From NCBI GenBank assembly GCA_943846675.1, contig OX044357.1, positions 2,914,001 through 2,978,000 of the forward strand: DNA of 64,000 bases, written 5' to 3'. Of this stretch, positions 24,640 through 34,143 are shown piece after piece. How positions within the stretch are numbered: the first letter of the stretch is position 1; each line of letters starts with the position of its first letter. Position numbers and translations under genes: made by a program. The DNA is from UBA987 sp002292105 (GTDB lineage Bacteria > Bacteroidota > Bacteroidia > NS11-12g > UBA9320). Below the pieces are notes generated by a model. The model saw nothing but the letters and a program-made list of their open reading frames with translations, was not told where the DNA came from and searched no databases.

Positions 24640-27603
24640 TTATCTGTTGATAGGTAGTTTAACAATAACGGCAGTTCCTGGATTTTTACCACCATTTACC
24701 GGGCTTAAAATCTTTAATGTACAAGGTTTGTTATACTGCTTCGACAGAATATCTAACCTGTCATTTATATTTTCAAGTGCTACGGAATGATGTTGATCGT
24801 GCAGATCTTCTGTAAATCCCACACCAGAATCGACAATTTTGCACACCAGATGGCCATCAAACAACTCAAATGAAACAGATATCTTTCCCTCGTTTAAAGG
24901 CGCTATTCCATGAATGACGGCATTCTCAACTATGGGCTGTAGTATCATTGGTGGAATCTGAATATTAAGGTTTTCATCCACTAAGTTATTAATTTCATAA
25001 TCAAAAACCTGGTCGTATCGGTTACGCATAAGCTCCAGATACAAGGTTAATATCTCTGCCTCGTCTTCTAGTGGTATTAAGGGTTTATTGCTTTCTAGAA
25101 TCTTACGCAAAAGCTTTGAAAACTTGCCTATGAAGCCATTGGCTTCCTTCATTTTACCCTGACCGTAATACCCTTTGATTGTGTTTAAAGAGTTGAATAA
25201 GAAATGCGGGTTCATTTGCATAATACCGGCTTTCTGTTCTGCAACCAAGTACGCTTTTTCCAGTTGGAGTTTATCAATTTTTATTTCGGACAATCGGTTT
25301 TGCAAGGTTAATTTTTCACGCCACGCCCGTAGCCTATTTTTTGTTACTAACCAGGTTAATCCTAAGACAGTTAAAACACTCAAAATGCGAAACCACCACA
25401 GACTCCAGAACGGTTTAAGCACTGTAAACTCAAAAAACACTGTTTTACTAATCATGCCTGTTTTGTGTATAGCGCGTAAGTTAAAGCGGTACGTGCCAGG
25501 CTCGAGGTTTTCGAATTGTATACCTCTATCCTGTGTTGTATGCCATGTTTCTTGCAAACCTTCGAGTGTATATTGATAGTCGACTTGTTGCAAGTGCTTG
25601 TATGTCACCGTATTAAAATCAAATCGAATGGTGTTCTCATTGTGTTTCAAAACTATATTGGAGTCATTTGGGCCAAACAGTGTAGGCCCAACGGTGGCAC
25701 TAGTTAACTTAGGTGTAATTGGATTTGAAATGAACGGTTGCGAGCGTAAATCGTACGTCATCAAACCAAGGTTAGTAGCCATATAGATAACATCTTGTCT
25801 CCGTACGATGTCAAATACCGTAGTAGGCCGAAGACCAATGTGTGCACCGAATCTGATCGCAGAGGTATCAAACGAAACGTCTGGCACTAAGTCTAAACCT
25901 TCACTAGTCCCAATCCACAATTGCCCAGAAGGATCCAAATCAAACCCCACGCAGGTGTTGGAAGAAAGGTTTTCTTTGACCGTATATCTCTTCACCTCAG
26001 ATGTACCTTTAATCACAATAACACCTTCCCCTCTAGTTGCTACATAAATCAACTTCCTTTGGTTGTCAAAAGCAATGTCGTTTATATAGGCATTTAACCC
26101 CTTTATATTTTTACCGAGATCAATTGAAATGCCTTCATTTTCTACAAAGAGTCCATGATCTGTACCCATATACAGGTTCCCGTTTTCATCCCTACAAAGC
26201 GTCGACGTTCTGTGTGGAACGGTAATATTCTCTAATAAAACTGGATTTATGGTTCCTAGTTCTTCCCGGTCCTTTGTCATCGAACTATAAAAGTCTGCTT
26301 TGGGAATTTTGTAGGTTCGATTACTAGCCAGTGTAACCCAGTTCGAATCAATCAACAAGTCGTTAAGAAGCATCCGTAAATACTTCTTCTTTTTTAATGA
26401 GTCGATGTAGGTAAGGTAAGTCTTTGACGATACCAAATATTCACCCTTGCGGTTTTGTTTGATTTGAGTTACGGGCTCATTTGTTGGCGTAACAATTGGA
26501 TCGTTGATGACCTTGCCTTGCTCAAACACCCCATAACTTCCGTTTCTATAACCTAGCCAAATAGCGCCTGATGCATCATCGTAAAGTCTGCTAACCTGAT
26601 TGAGCGCTAGTCCAGATTCTGTTGTATAAATCTTCGTCTTGGGAGACGACGAAAAATAGACGCCATCGCCTACTGTAGAAATCCATAGATTACCTTCATC
26701 GTCGTTCACAATGGCTGAAACGACAGACCCGTCAAGCATCCTTAATTGTTCTGTGTTTTGAAAATCTGTAAAAGGAATGTAAGCCCCGGTTCTGGTACCA
26801 ACCTCTAACCCCTCATTGCCGTGTGATAAAGATGTAACCTCAACATTGTCAGGGAATTGGCCAGCGAAATACATACTGTCGGTATAATAATACAACAAGT
26901 CTCCAACGGCTATATAGCACGTATCCGCTTGAATCGTTGTTCGGGCATAGTGTCCTTCTCTTTGGAAACTTTCAATTAATATGGCCTGTCCATCCTGTAA
27001 CAAATAAACGCCTTTCGATCCAAGTGCCAACAATTCATTTTTTTTGTTGGTCCACACCTGATATACCGATTGTATATCGTATTGAGTAGCTTTAAAATTA
27101 GAATCAAGCACAAACACTCCTCTAGTTAATGTGGACAGTGCAATGTCTCCATTTGGCATTTCCCATATTGAAGTCAAATGCGAATTTATATTGAGCTCAG
27201 CCAGCGCTGATAAATTCTTTGAACTGTATAATTCGTGGTCCTTGTAAAACGATACTTCACCATTCTGTGAGAGGAACCATAATCTGTTCCTTGAATCAAC
27301 AAACATGTCAAAGACTTCATTGGCGGTTAAATCACGACGGTTGTCAAAATTTTTAAAGTCATACCCATCAAAGACAGAAACGCCAGCATCTGTGCCAAAC
27401 CACATGTGTCCATGGTGGTCTTGTAACATGCAAAATACTTTATCTGAGGCTAGTCCGTTAACTGTTTCAATTTTCTGAAAATAGGGCTGTTGCGCCTGGG
27501 CGACGTACAAAACAATTGATAACCAAAACGTGACTAATGTCCTCACTTCTCCAAATTTACTTCGAGAAAGTGAGTTTCGCTTCGACTTTTCGCCTGAATA
27601 CAT
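24640..27603 (-). CDS. Sensor histidine kinase with extracellular two-component propeller (LytS-type)
   Basis: A 987-residue membrane kinase. The signal segment ends about residue 38 (YVAQAQQPYF). About 650 residues of two-component-regulator propeller follow, with repeated blades such as DHHGHMWFGTDAGVSVFDG, DDEGNLWISTVGDGVYF and DPSGQLWIGTSEGLDLV. A Y_Y_Y domain, one membrane helix (PFWSLWWFRILSVLTVLGLTWLV) and a LytS kinase core with QMNPHFLFNSLNTIKGYY and the ATP-binding GVGFTEDL come next. I take the ATG at 27603 rather than the TTG at 27606. The ligand is unknown; such propellers in this phylum often sense carbohydrates. Confidence 0.93.
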   Translation of the reverse strand: MYSGEKSKRNSLSRSKFGEVRTLVTFWLSIVLYVAQAQQPYFQKIETVNGLASDKVFCMLQDHHGHMWFGTDAGVSVFDGYDFKNFDNRRDLTANEVFDMFVDSRNRLWFLSQNGEVSFYKDHELYSSKNLSALAELNINSHLTSIWEMPNGDIALSTLTRGVFVLDSNFKATQYDIQSVYQVWTNKKNELLALGSKGVYLLQDGQAILIESFQREGHYARTTIQADTCYIAVGDLLYYYTDSMYFAGQFPDNVEVTSLSHGNEGLEVGTRTGAYIPFTDFQNTEQLRMLDGSVVSAIVNDDEGNLWISTVGDGVYFSSSPKTKIYTTESGLALNQVSRLYDDASGAIWLGYRNGSYGVFEQGKVINDPIVTPTNEPVTQIKQNRKGEYLVSSKTYLTYIDSLKKKKYLRMLLNDLLIDSNWVTLASNRTYKIPKADFYSSMTKDREELGTINPVLLENITVPHRTSTLCRDENGNLYMGTDHGLFVENEGISIDLGKNIKGLNAYINDIAFDNQRKLIYVATRGEGVIVIKGTSEVKRYTVKENLSSNTCVGFDLDPSGQLWIGTSEGLDLVPDVSFDTSAIRFGAHIGLRPTTVFDIVRRQDVIYMATNLGLMTYDLRSQPFISNPITPKLTSATVGPTLFGPNDSNIVLKHNENTIRFDFNTVTYKHLQQVDYQYTLEGLQETWHTTQDRGIQFENLEPGTYRFNLRAIHKTGMISKTVFFEFTVLKPFWSLWWFRILSVLTVLGLTWLVTKNRLRAWREKLTLQNRLSEIKIDKLQLEKAYLVAEQKAGIMQMNPHFLFNSLNTIKGYYGQGKMKEANGFIGKFSKLLRKILESNKPLIPLEDEAEILTLYLELMRNRYDQVFDYEINNLVDENLNIQIPPMILQPIVENAVIHGIAPLNEGKISVSFELFDGHLVCKIVDSGVGFTEDLHDQHHSVALENINDRLDILSKQYNKPCTLKILSPVNGGKNPGTAVIVKLPINR

Positions 27604-27683
27604 CAAAGGACAATACGCTTATCCTCCAAATAGCGCACTAACTCATTAAATCAGTTCAATCATCATTTAATCAACAAGAGATA

Positions 27684-27797
27684 ATGAAAAATTTAAATAT
27701 TTGTGTCGCTAAAACCAATGCACAAGATACTTGGGCAAATTCTCCTAACTACAACTGGATATCCGATCATAAGGAGATTAGGCCGATACTAATGTGA
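27684..27797 (+). CDS. Candidate 37-residue peptide (MKNLNICVAKTN...)
   Basis: A short ORF, too small for the usual threshold, opens with ATG at 27684 shortly after AACAAGAGATA and ends in TGA at 27795. The peptide is MKNLNICVAKTNAQDTWANS followed by PNYNWISDHKEIRPILM. It has one Cys and two Trp and no signal peptide. It lies in the 395-bp gap, opposite in strand to both neighbours. Nothing proves translation; codon composition and context are the only hints. Confidence 0.22.
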   Translation: MKNLNICVAKTNAQDTWANSPNYNWISDHKEIRPILM

Positions 27798-27844
27798 TTG
27801 AAAACTATTAAGCCAACTCAATCCGGCACTTCACTTCTGCTCTA

Positions 27845-27875
27845 TCTGGTGAAACAAACAAATTGTTTCGCCAGA
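27845..27875. other. 12-bp hairpin of unknown role
   Basis: Left arm 27845-27856 (TCTGGTGAAACA) pairs with right arm 27864-27875 (TGTTTCGCCAGA) around a 7-base loop, with one G-T wobble. There is no T-run on either strand after the stem, so it is not a classical terminator. It may be a 3' end structure for the alkB transcript or a regulatory RNA element. Confidence 0.4.
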
Positions 27876-27998
27876 GAGCCCGGATTTAGCTCTTACTGTA
27901 TAACACCCATCCAATAAACAATAACATAGTAATCAGGAGTTATTTAAAATGGTTACGGTCTGTTAAGACCTAGTCAGAAATTCGAGGGCAACAACGCG

Positions 27999-29003
27999 CT
28001 AAGGCAATCGCTTATGCATGACACGAAACCACAACGGCGGCACCAAGCTCAACAACATCATTCCGGGATAACCTGAAGGCAATTGTGATGCCTTTTCTTT
28101 GCTCTCTAGAAGCGGATATTTAAGTAATGTATTGGCGTGATGATGTGAATGCCTTGTTAATTCAAATAGTAGCGTTCGACCTAAGAGATGGTCCGAATTC
28201 CATGAATGCATGTCTTGAACACGTTCGTACGATGCCTTGGATATCTTTTTTCTGGTCAGTCCATAATGTTCTATGTAATTGATTGTCTCAAGTAATAGAA
28301 TACCAATGAGACAGACCAATAAGTATATACCTAAAACAGCCATACCAAATGCAATCCACACAACAGCAATAAAAGTAATTTGTATCAATGCATATTTAAC
28401 CATCGCATTTTGCATCGACCACACTGGAAGGTTTAAGCGAATAAGTCGATTTTTTTCCAAGTTCATCGCTGATCTATACGAATCAATTATCACCCGAATC
28501 CAAAACCAATAAACCGTTTCTCCTTTTCTGGCGGTTGCCGGATCTTCATAGGTGCCTACGCGCTTATGGTGGCCCCGATTGTGTTCTATAAAGAAGTGTG
28601 TATATTGTGTTGTAGACAAAAGCATTTGAGCCAGAAACTGATCAAACTTGCGCATTCTGTGGCCCAATTCGTGGGCCATGTTTATACCGAAAATGCCGCA
28701 TAAAAGACCCATTGCCGTAATCTTTCCAACTAAAGACGCCATGTTTGTTTCAGTACCAATGGTGGCTAAAAACAAGACAAAAAGTGCTATGTAAACTGGC
28801 GCGAGTACATATAAGATTAGGTCAAAAAGCACAAGACTCTTCAGCTTGTTTGACGACTTTGATGGTGGGATAATCAATTCAGACAGAGGTATAATCGCAA
28901 AACTAAATATCAATAAATAATATGTTTCGATACCTGACCCCGTTATGGAGAGGTAGCCCAAAAAAATGAAAACAAAAGAAGTGCAATACTTTAAAACAGA
29001 CAT
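27999..29003 (-). CDS. alkB: Alkane 1-monooxygenase (AlkB-type)
   Basis: A 334-residue integral-membrane di-iron hydroxylase that oxidises the terminal methyl of n-alkanes. All the AlkB histidine boxes are visible: HELGHR (H111-H115), EHNRGHH (E140-H146), NYIEHYGL (N242-G248), and LTRHSHHHA (to about H289), plus the linked HSWNSDHLLGR. About six membrane helices surround them. It is slightly shorter than the 400-residue Pseudomonas enzyme but complete. It needs rubredoxin and a reductase, and none is in this window. An exact -7 element lies 5 nt before the ATG, so it is expressed separately from the efflux/FAH operon. Confidence 0.92.
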   Translation of the reverse strand: MSVLKYCTSFVFIFLGYLSITGSGIETYYLLIFSFAIIPLSELIIPPSKSSNKLKSLVLFDLILYVLAPVYIALFVLFLATIGTETNMASLVGKITAMGLLCGIFGINMAHELGHRMRKFDQFLAQMLLSTTQYTHFFIEHNRGHHKRVGTYEDPATARKGETVYWFWIRVIIDSYRSAMNLEKNRLIRLNLPVWSMQNAMVKYALIQITFIAVVWIAFGMAVLGIYLLVCLIGILLLETINYIEHYGLTRKKISKASYERVQDMHSWNSDHLLGRTLLFELTRHSHHHANTLLKYPLLESKEKASQLPSGYPGMMLLSLVPPLWFRVMHKRLP

Positions 29004-29008
29004 CTAGT

Positions 29009-29016
29009 CAAAAATA
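29009..29016 (-). promoter_or_regulatory. Bacteroidota -7 element TATTTTTG before alkB
   Basis: Exact TAnnTTTG on the minus strand, with 5 nt to the alkB ATG. A second TATTTG occurs just upstream. No clear -33 TTTG. The placement suggests a leaderless alkB transcript. Confidence 0.55.
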
Positions 29017-29048
29017 CAAATAGGCATGAAACCACCAATAATAAGCCA

Positions 29049-29657
29049 TTATTTGACCTTAACCTCTAATACCTTAGTACCTTCAACAAAACCTTCAAGA
29101 AGATCTCCTTTCTGCACTGGACCAACTCCTTCAGGTGTGCCGGTAAAAATTTGATCCCCGATTTTTAAGGTAAAGTATTGAGACGTATGGTCGATAATTT
29201 CATCGATTGAAAACAACATAGCTGATGTATTTCCACTTTGAACCACTTGTCCATTTTTTTTGAGCTCGAATGACAGATTAGCCATGTCAAAATCTTTCAC
29301 AGGTAACCACTTTCCGCAAACAGCACTGCTATCGAAACCTTTGGCCTTTTCCCAGGGTAATCCCTTTTCCTTCAATTTAGCTTGAAGGTCTCGTGCAGTA
29401 AAATCTATGCCTACGGTAAATTCTGCATAGTATTTGTGTGCGAATTTGCTTTGAATGCGCTTCCCTAGTCTATTTAATTTAACAACGATTTCTGCCTCAT
29501 AATGCACATCTGAAGAAAAGTCTGGAATATAAAAGGCGTCCCGTTGCCGTAAAATCGCAGAGTCCGGCTTCATGAAGATAACTGGTTCGTCTGGTACTTT
29601 ATTACCCAGTTCTTGTGCATGCTTCCTATAATTTCTCCCTATACAAATTATCTTCAT
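29049..29657 (-). CDS. Fumarylacetoacetate hydrolase family protein
   Basis: A 202-residue FAH-fold enzyme, the short form found in bacteria. It opens MKIICIGRNYRKHAQELGN, has the metal ligands HYEAEIVVKLNR and GIDFTARDLQ, and ends FTGTPEGVGPVQKGDLLEG. Relatives cleave or decarboxylate 2-oxo acids (FAHD1-type acylpyruvase or oxaloacetate decarboxylase activity). The start overlaps the TolC stop by 4 bp, so it is translated with the efflux operon. A functional link to that pump is not evident, nor a proven link to the DmpG/DmpH pair at 35332. Confidence 0.9.
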   Translation of the reverse strand: MKIICIGRNYRKHAQELGNKVPDEPVIFMKPDSAILRQRDAFYIPDFSSDVHYEAEIVVKLNRLGKRIQSKFAHKYYAEFTVGIDFTARDLQAKLKEKGLPWEKAKGFDSSAVCGKWLPVKDFDMANLSFELKKNGQVVQSGNTSAMLFSIDEIIDHTSQYFTLKIGDQIFTGTPEGVGPVQKGDLLEGFVEGTKVLEVKVK

Positions 29658-31003
29658 TTTACCAATGTTCCGTTTAATCGAAGCAACTGATACTCCGCTT
29701 TTTTCAAATTATACTTTGCCGCATTAATACGATTTTTAGACGAAAGTAAACTCAACTGAATTTGTCGATATTCTACAGAAGTAATTTGACCAAGTTTCAA
29801 TTGGTCGTTGGCTCTATCAAGGCTTAGCTGCGCCGTTTCTACATTAGCCGTTTCTTTTTTGAGCACGGTCTCGTATAATTTATAGTTGCTCCAATAATCA
29901 TTCACCTCTTTTTCTACCAATCCTTCGTTTTGCCGTTTTACTACTTGGCTTTTTTCCATTTCAATCGCAGCATTGTCCATGGCGATTTTTGTCCTCCCAC
30001 CTGAGAAAATAGGAACACTGATAGATATCCCTCCAGCAAAGCCAACATTACTTTGCTCTAAAACAATACCTGCTCCGTTCCGCGATGAGTTAAGTCCATA
30101 ACTGCTGTTTAGCAAAATCTTGGGGTACAAATTTGCCGTTGCTAACTTTTGGTCAATGTTGGCAATGTTTTCTTGAATGCCAGCCATCACCAATAATGTA
30201 CTATTGAGTTTGGCACGCGTCAACACCTCATCGAACACGAAATCGGTAAAAAAGGTCACTTCCCTATCGAGGTTAATGTCGGTGTTAATCTGATTACCCA
30301 TCAGGTAGTTTAATTGCCGTTTTAACGCCCCTGCACTGTTTAAGGCAGTCAACAAATTGACACTATCTGCATTAAGGTCAACCTTTGCTGTGTATACCTG
30401 TAACGTACTACCACTTCCGTAAGATTTGGCGAGTTCTGCACCTTTCAATCTTGTTTGTGAAATTTCGACGGTTTCTTCAAGTGCAGTTATATCTGCTTGA
30501 ATTTTAGCCAAATCTAGATATACCCCTATGGTAGCGATTACTGCATTTTCTATAGTTAATCGAAGTTGAGCTTCAGATAAGTCTTGGGCATATTTTAATT
30601 TTTCGAAGGTTCGAATATTGGCGAACCCATTGAACACCGTGTAGTTTAATGCAATGGATCCATTATAACTCGTGGACTGAGCACCATCGACATTAGTAGG
30701 TGGGATGCCCCCTGCAAATTCTAACTTTGTATTGTTGTTACTGTAGTTAGCACCACCGTTAGCGGAGATAGTTGGTAACAATCCCGCATTTCCTTTGGTG
30801 GCAGCATTTTCAGTTGCTGTTTGGGTTAAACTTGCTAACGATACGTCAAAGTTATTGGTTAATACATGTGTAATACACTTCTCTAAAGTGAGTTGTCCAT
30901 CACCCTCCCAACGCTCCATTCTACTCACCGAGTTTTGGCCGTAAACAGAGACACTCGATAGTATGACACAGGCCAATATGGATATTAAACTATTCGCCTT
31001 CAT
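29654..31003 (-). CDS. TolC-family outer-membrane efflux channel
   Basis: A 449-residue outer-membrane factor. The signal peptide (about 1-22, ILACVILSSVSVYGQ) precedes two long helical hairpins: LTLEKCITHVLTNNFDVSLASLTQTATENA and the internal repeat ISVPIFSGGRTKIAMDNAAIEMEKS, with LKLGQITSVEYRQIQLSLLSSKNRINAAKYN near the end. It forms the exit duct of the tripartite pump. It overlaps the RND gene by 14 bp and the next gene by 4 bp. The substrate cannot be read from this subunit. Confidence 0.94.
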   Translation of the reverse strand: MKANSLISILACVILSSVSVYGQNSVSRMERWEGDGQLTLEKCITHVLTNNFDVSLASLTQTATENAATKGNAGLLPTISANGGANYSNNNTKLEFAGGIPPTNVDGAQSTSYNGSIALNYTVFNGFANIRTFEKLKYAQDLSEAQLRLTIENAVIATIGVYLDLAKIQADITALEETVEISQTRLKGAELAKSYGSGSTLQVYTAKVDLNADSVNLLTALNSAGALKRQLNYLMGNQINTDINLDREVTFFTDFVFDEVLTRAKLNSTLLVMAGIQENIANIDQKLATANLYPKILLNSSYGLNSSRNGAGIVLEQSNVGFAGGISISVPIFSGGRTKIAMDNAAIEMEKSQVVKRQNEGLVEKEVNDYWSNYKLYETVLKKETANVETAQLSLDRANDQLKLGQITSVEYRQIQLSLLSSKNRINAAKYNLKKAEYQLLRLNGTLVK

Positions 31004-34000
31004 TGTCGACTTTTAATTCTCTAATAGCTGGCTCAACGGCTTCATGTGATACGACTTGCCCATACCAAAAATGTCTCCACCACACACGTATATGATTTAA
31101 GACCAACAAGATCACCGGCAACACAATGAGCGTTAACACGGTAGCAATTCCAATTCCATAAGCCACTGCAATAGCCATTGGCTTTAAAAATTGAGCTTGA
31201 AAACTTCTTTCAAACAATAACGGCGCAAGACCTGCGATAGTAGTTGCAGAAGTCAAGAATATGGCTCTAAAGCGCATATATCCTGCCTGGAACACGGCAT
31301 CTTTAAATTTCATTCCCTCCTTCAAATAGCTGTTTAATTTGGTCACCAATACCAATGAGTCATTTACGATAATTCCAATCAAAGCAACAATGCCTAGAAA
31401 AGACAAAATGCTGAGCTGATTGCTGTGCAAATAATGCCCCCAGGCCACGCCAATTAAACTAAATGGGATGAGTGCGAAAATGGCCAGTGTTTGACCAACA
31501 CTTCTAAACGTGAAAATAATCAACGAGATGATGAGAATTAACACAAGAGGTAGGGCTGTTTTTGCCGATTTTTGGGTTTTGTCCGCCTCACGATTTTGCC
31601 CCTCATATAAGGGTGTTACCGAAGGATATTTTTGTAGAATCTGTGTGACATAATTTGTTCGCAAATCTTCTATCACATCTGGAGCACTTATTTGTGGTCC
31701 AATTACATCGGCTTCAACAGTGACTTCTCTTTTGGCGTCTATATGGCTAATGTTCACCACACCACGCTGTTTTGTATACGTTGCCAATTCCTTTAGCGGG
31801 TATTCTTCACCAGATAGTGTTCGAATCCGCATATCCTCCAAATTTTTGACCGATGCCCTATTGGCTTCACCGTATCGAACCCACACTTTAACCTCATCAA
31901 TTCCACGTTGCAGGCGTTGCACTTCTTGCCCGAAAAACCCTTGTCGAATTTGGCCCATAATCGCGGCTTCAGAAAGACCCAAGAGGTATGCTTTTTCCTT
32001 TAGAGACAACCTAATTTCTTGTGGTCCTGGTTGTTCATTGACCACAACATCTTTTAGCTCAGAGAATTTATTCATTGCCGCCTTAACTTCTGCTTGAGCC
32101 AACGACAATTGCTCGTTGTCTCTGCCTAAGAGCGTAACGGATACAGGCTTGCCAAATGGATTACCCACCCCAAAAGTTAACTTTTCGGCACCCGCAATGA
32201 TGCCTACTCTTTTTCTGATTTCGTTTTCTATTTGATAACTTGGGATGCCTCGTGTTTCTCCTTTTAAAAGGGAAATACTTACTGCACCCACGTTGGTTCC
32301 TGGCCCTACTTTACGAACGACATTATCTACAATGGCTAAGCCGTCTTCCCTTTTGGCTGTAAAATCATCATTTACAAATTCTACTGCTTCCTCAATTTGT
32401 AACAGCTTTTGTTCGGTGATTTCAGGTCTTGTACCCGCCGGCATGGTGAGTGAAATATCAATATTGTCACGCTCGATAAACGGGAAAAATGTTGCTTTGA
32501 TAATGCCGCCTTTAAACGCACCCACAGTAATTATAAGTGCACTGAAAACGACCACCATGGTCAAAAATTTGTTATTTAAACTATACCGTAATACTGGCGC
32601 ATACACTTTGTCACGCAAGTAATACATTAGCTTGTCGGTTGTACGTTCTAGTTTATTCTTTGTCTTTTCTCCCGCTTTTAAGGCCTTGGAATGTGCCATA
32701 TGGCTGGGTAATATGATTAATGCTTCAATCATTGAAACCAATAAGGTTGCAATCACTACAAATGCCAATTCCGAGAAGAAATCTCCTGCACGACCATCGA
32801 CCATATAGAAAAATGAAAATGCAATAATGGTCGTAAAAACCGCAGACAATACCGCCGTTATTACCTCCATTGTTCCATCAATTGCAGCTCTTAAAGGAGA
32901 CTTCCCTTTTTCGTAGTGGTGATAGATGTTTTCGGCAATAACAATGGCGTCATCAACCAAAATACCTAAAACAATAATCATCCCGAAAAGTGAAATTACG
33001 TTAATGGTTACACCCACATACGCGGCTAACACAATCATACCAAAAAATGATATGGGGATGCCTACTGCCACCCAAAAAGCGATTCTTATGTTGAGGAACA
33101 ACGCAAGTAAAATCAGCACCAATATCATCCCTGTGCCTCCGTTTTTTACAAGCAGGTCTCTACGTTCATTTAGCGTTACACTCCTATCGGAAATTAGTGT
33201 GGCGGTAACCTTGGTATTGACGGCATTAAAGTCTTTAACATAATCTCTAACAAAGGCTGCATTCTGCATTAGGTTTTGGTCGTCCGTGCTGCTCACATTG
33301 ATTTCGACGCCAAGCTCTTTATTGATTACACTTTTATTCGGGTTGTCTACCCATTGATCTTTGACATCGGCCAGGTCTCCTAGCCTAACCACTTGACCAT
33401 CTTTGGTTGCTTTTACAACAATGTTTTCCAGTTCCCTGGCATAATAGCCTTTGCTACGTCCACGGATAAGTAATTCTTCAGCCTTTGTTTTAATCGTACC
33501 ACCGGTGATATCAACATTGCTGCCACTTATAGCCGAAGAGATTTGATTGAAACTGACGTTATACATCCGCATGGCGTCCTCGCTTAACGCGACTTCAATC
33601 TCTTCTTGAGGAAAACCACTTAGTGCTACTTTAGAGATCCCCTCTTGACTTAATAAGTCGGTTTCTACCTGCCGCGCAAACTCTTTAAGGGTTTTTAGAT
33701 CAATGTTTTTACCCGTTAATGCAAATGTTGCTGTTGCATTTACATTCTCCTTTAAAACTACAATTGGTTTTTCTAAGCCTACGGGAAATGAATTAATGGC
33801 ATTGACAGAATTTTTGACATCTTCTAAGGCAACATTGGTTTTGTATCCTTTTTCGACCTCTACTGTTATCGTGGCGGCATTCTCTTGACTTTTTGATGTA
33901 ACACGTTCAACCCCTGAAACACCCTTTAGTTTTTCCTCAATCTTTACTACAACACCTTCTTCAATTTCTTCTGGTGATGCCCCTGGATAGACCAGTTGAA

Positions 34001-34142
34001 TATTTACGATTCGATTGGGTACTATAGGGAAAAAACTAGCATTCAGTTTGAAGTAGGATGCAAAACCAAAAACAATCATCAGCACCATCAACACATTGGC
34101 TGTGATTGGGTACTTAATAAAAAATGAGATGATTTTTCGCAC
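30990..34142 (-). CDS. RND-family efflux pump permease
   Basis: A 1050-residue inner-membrane proton-driven transporter of the AcrB/MexB type. The N-terminal helix MRKIISFFIKYPITANVLMV, the large periplasmic porter loop (LVYPGASPEEIEEGVVVKIEEKLKGVSGVERV), the helix-4 signature LGILVDDAIVIAENIYHHYEKG and the second-half repeat GIVALIGIIVNDSLVLVTKLN are all present. The start is a GTG one base after the adaptor stop. The pair of Asp residues in helix 4 (VDDAI) carries protons. It has the look of a multidrug rather than a metal pump, but the substrate is unknown. Confidence 0.95.
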   Translation of the reverse strand: MRKIISFFIKYPITANVLMVLMIVFGFASYFKLNASFFPIVPNRIVNIQLVYPGASPEEIEEGVVVKIEEKLKGVSGVERVTSKSQENAATITVEVEKGYKTNVALEDVKNSVNAINSFPVGLEKPIVVLKENVNATATFALTGKNIDLKTLKEFARQVETDLLSQEGISKVALSGFPQEEIEVALSEDAMRMYNVSFNQISSAISGSNVDITGGTIKTKAEELLIRGRSKGYYARELENIVVKATKDGQVVRLGDLADVKDQWVDNPNKSVINKELGVEINVSSTDDQNLMQNAAFVRDYVKDFNAVNTKVTATLISDRSVTLNERRDLLVKNGGTGMILVLILLALFLNIRIAFWVAVGIPISFFGMIVLAAYVGVTINVISLFGMIIVLGILVDDAIVIAENIYHHYEKGKSPLRAAIDGTMEVITAVLSAVFTTIIAFSFFYMVDGRAGDFFSELAFVVIATLLVSMIEALIILPSHMAHSKALKAGEKTKNKLERTTDKLMYYLRDKVYAPVLRYSLNNKFLTMVVVFSALIITVGAFKGGIIKATFFPFIERDNIDISLTMPAGTRPEITEQKLLQIEEAVEFVNDDFTAKREDGLAIVDNVVRKVGPGTNVGAVSISLLKGETRGIPSYQIENEIRKRVGIIAGAEKLTFGVGNPFGKPVSVTLLGRDNEQLSLAQAEVKAAMNKFSELKDVVVNEQPGPQEIRLSLKEKAYLLGLSEAAIMGQIRQGFFGQEVQRLQRGIDEVKVWVRYGEANRASVKNLEDMRIRTLSGEEYPLKELATYTKQRGVVNISHIDAKREVTVEADVIGPQISAPDVIEDLRTNYVTQILQKYPSVTPLYEGQNREADKTQKSAKTALPLVLILIISLIIFTFRSVGQTLAIFALIPFSLIGVAWGHYLHSNQLSILSFLGIVALIGIIVNDSLVLVTKLNSYLKEGMKFKDAVFQAGYMRFRAIFLTSATTIAGLAPLLFERSFQAQFLKPMAIAVAYGIGIATVLTLIVLPVILLVLNHIRVWWRHFWYGQVVSHEAVEPAIRELKVDNEGE

Positions 34143-34143
34143 G

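Larger units (their letters stand above)
27604..27998. other. Longest gene-free stretch in the window
   Basis: About 395 bp between the alkB stop and the kinase start. It should contain the kinase promoter and the 3' end of the alkB transcript. I find a 12-bp hairpin (27845-27875) and a 37-codon plus-strand ORF (27684-27797), both listed separately. I see no exact TAnnTTTG in a useful place and no RNA gene that I can recognise. Confidence 0.7.
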
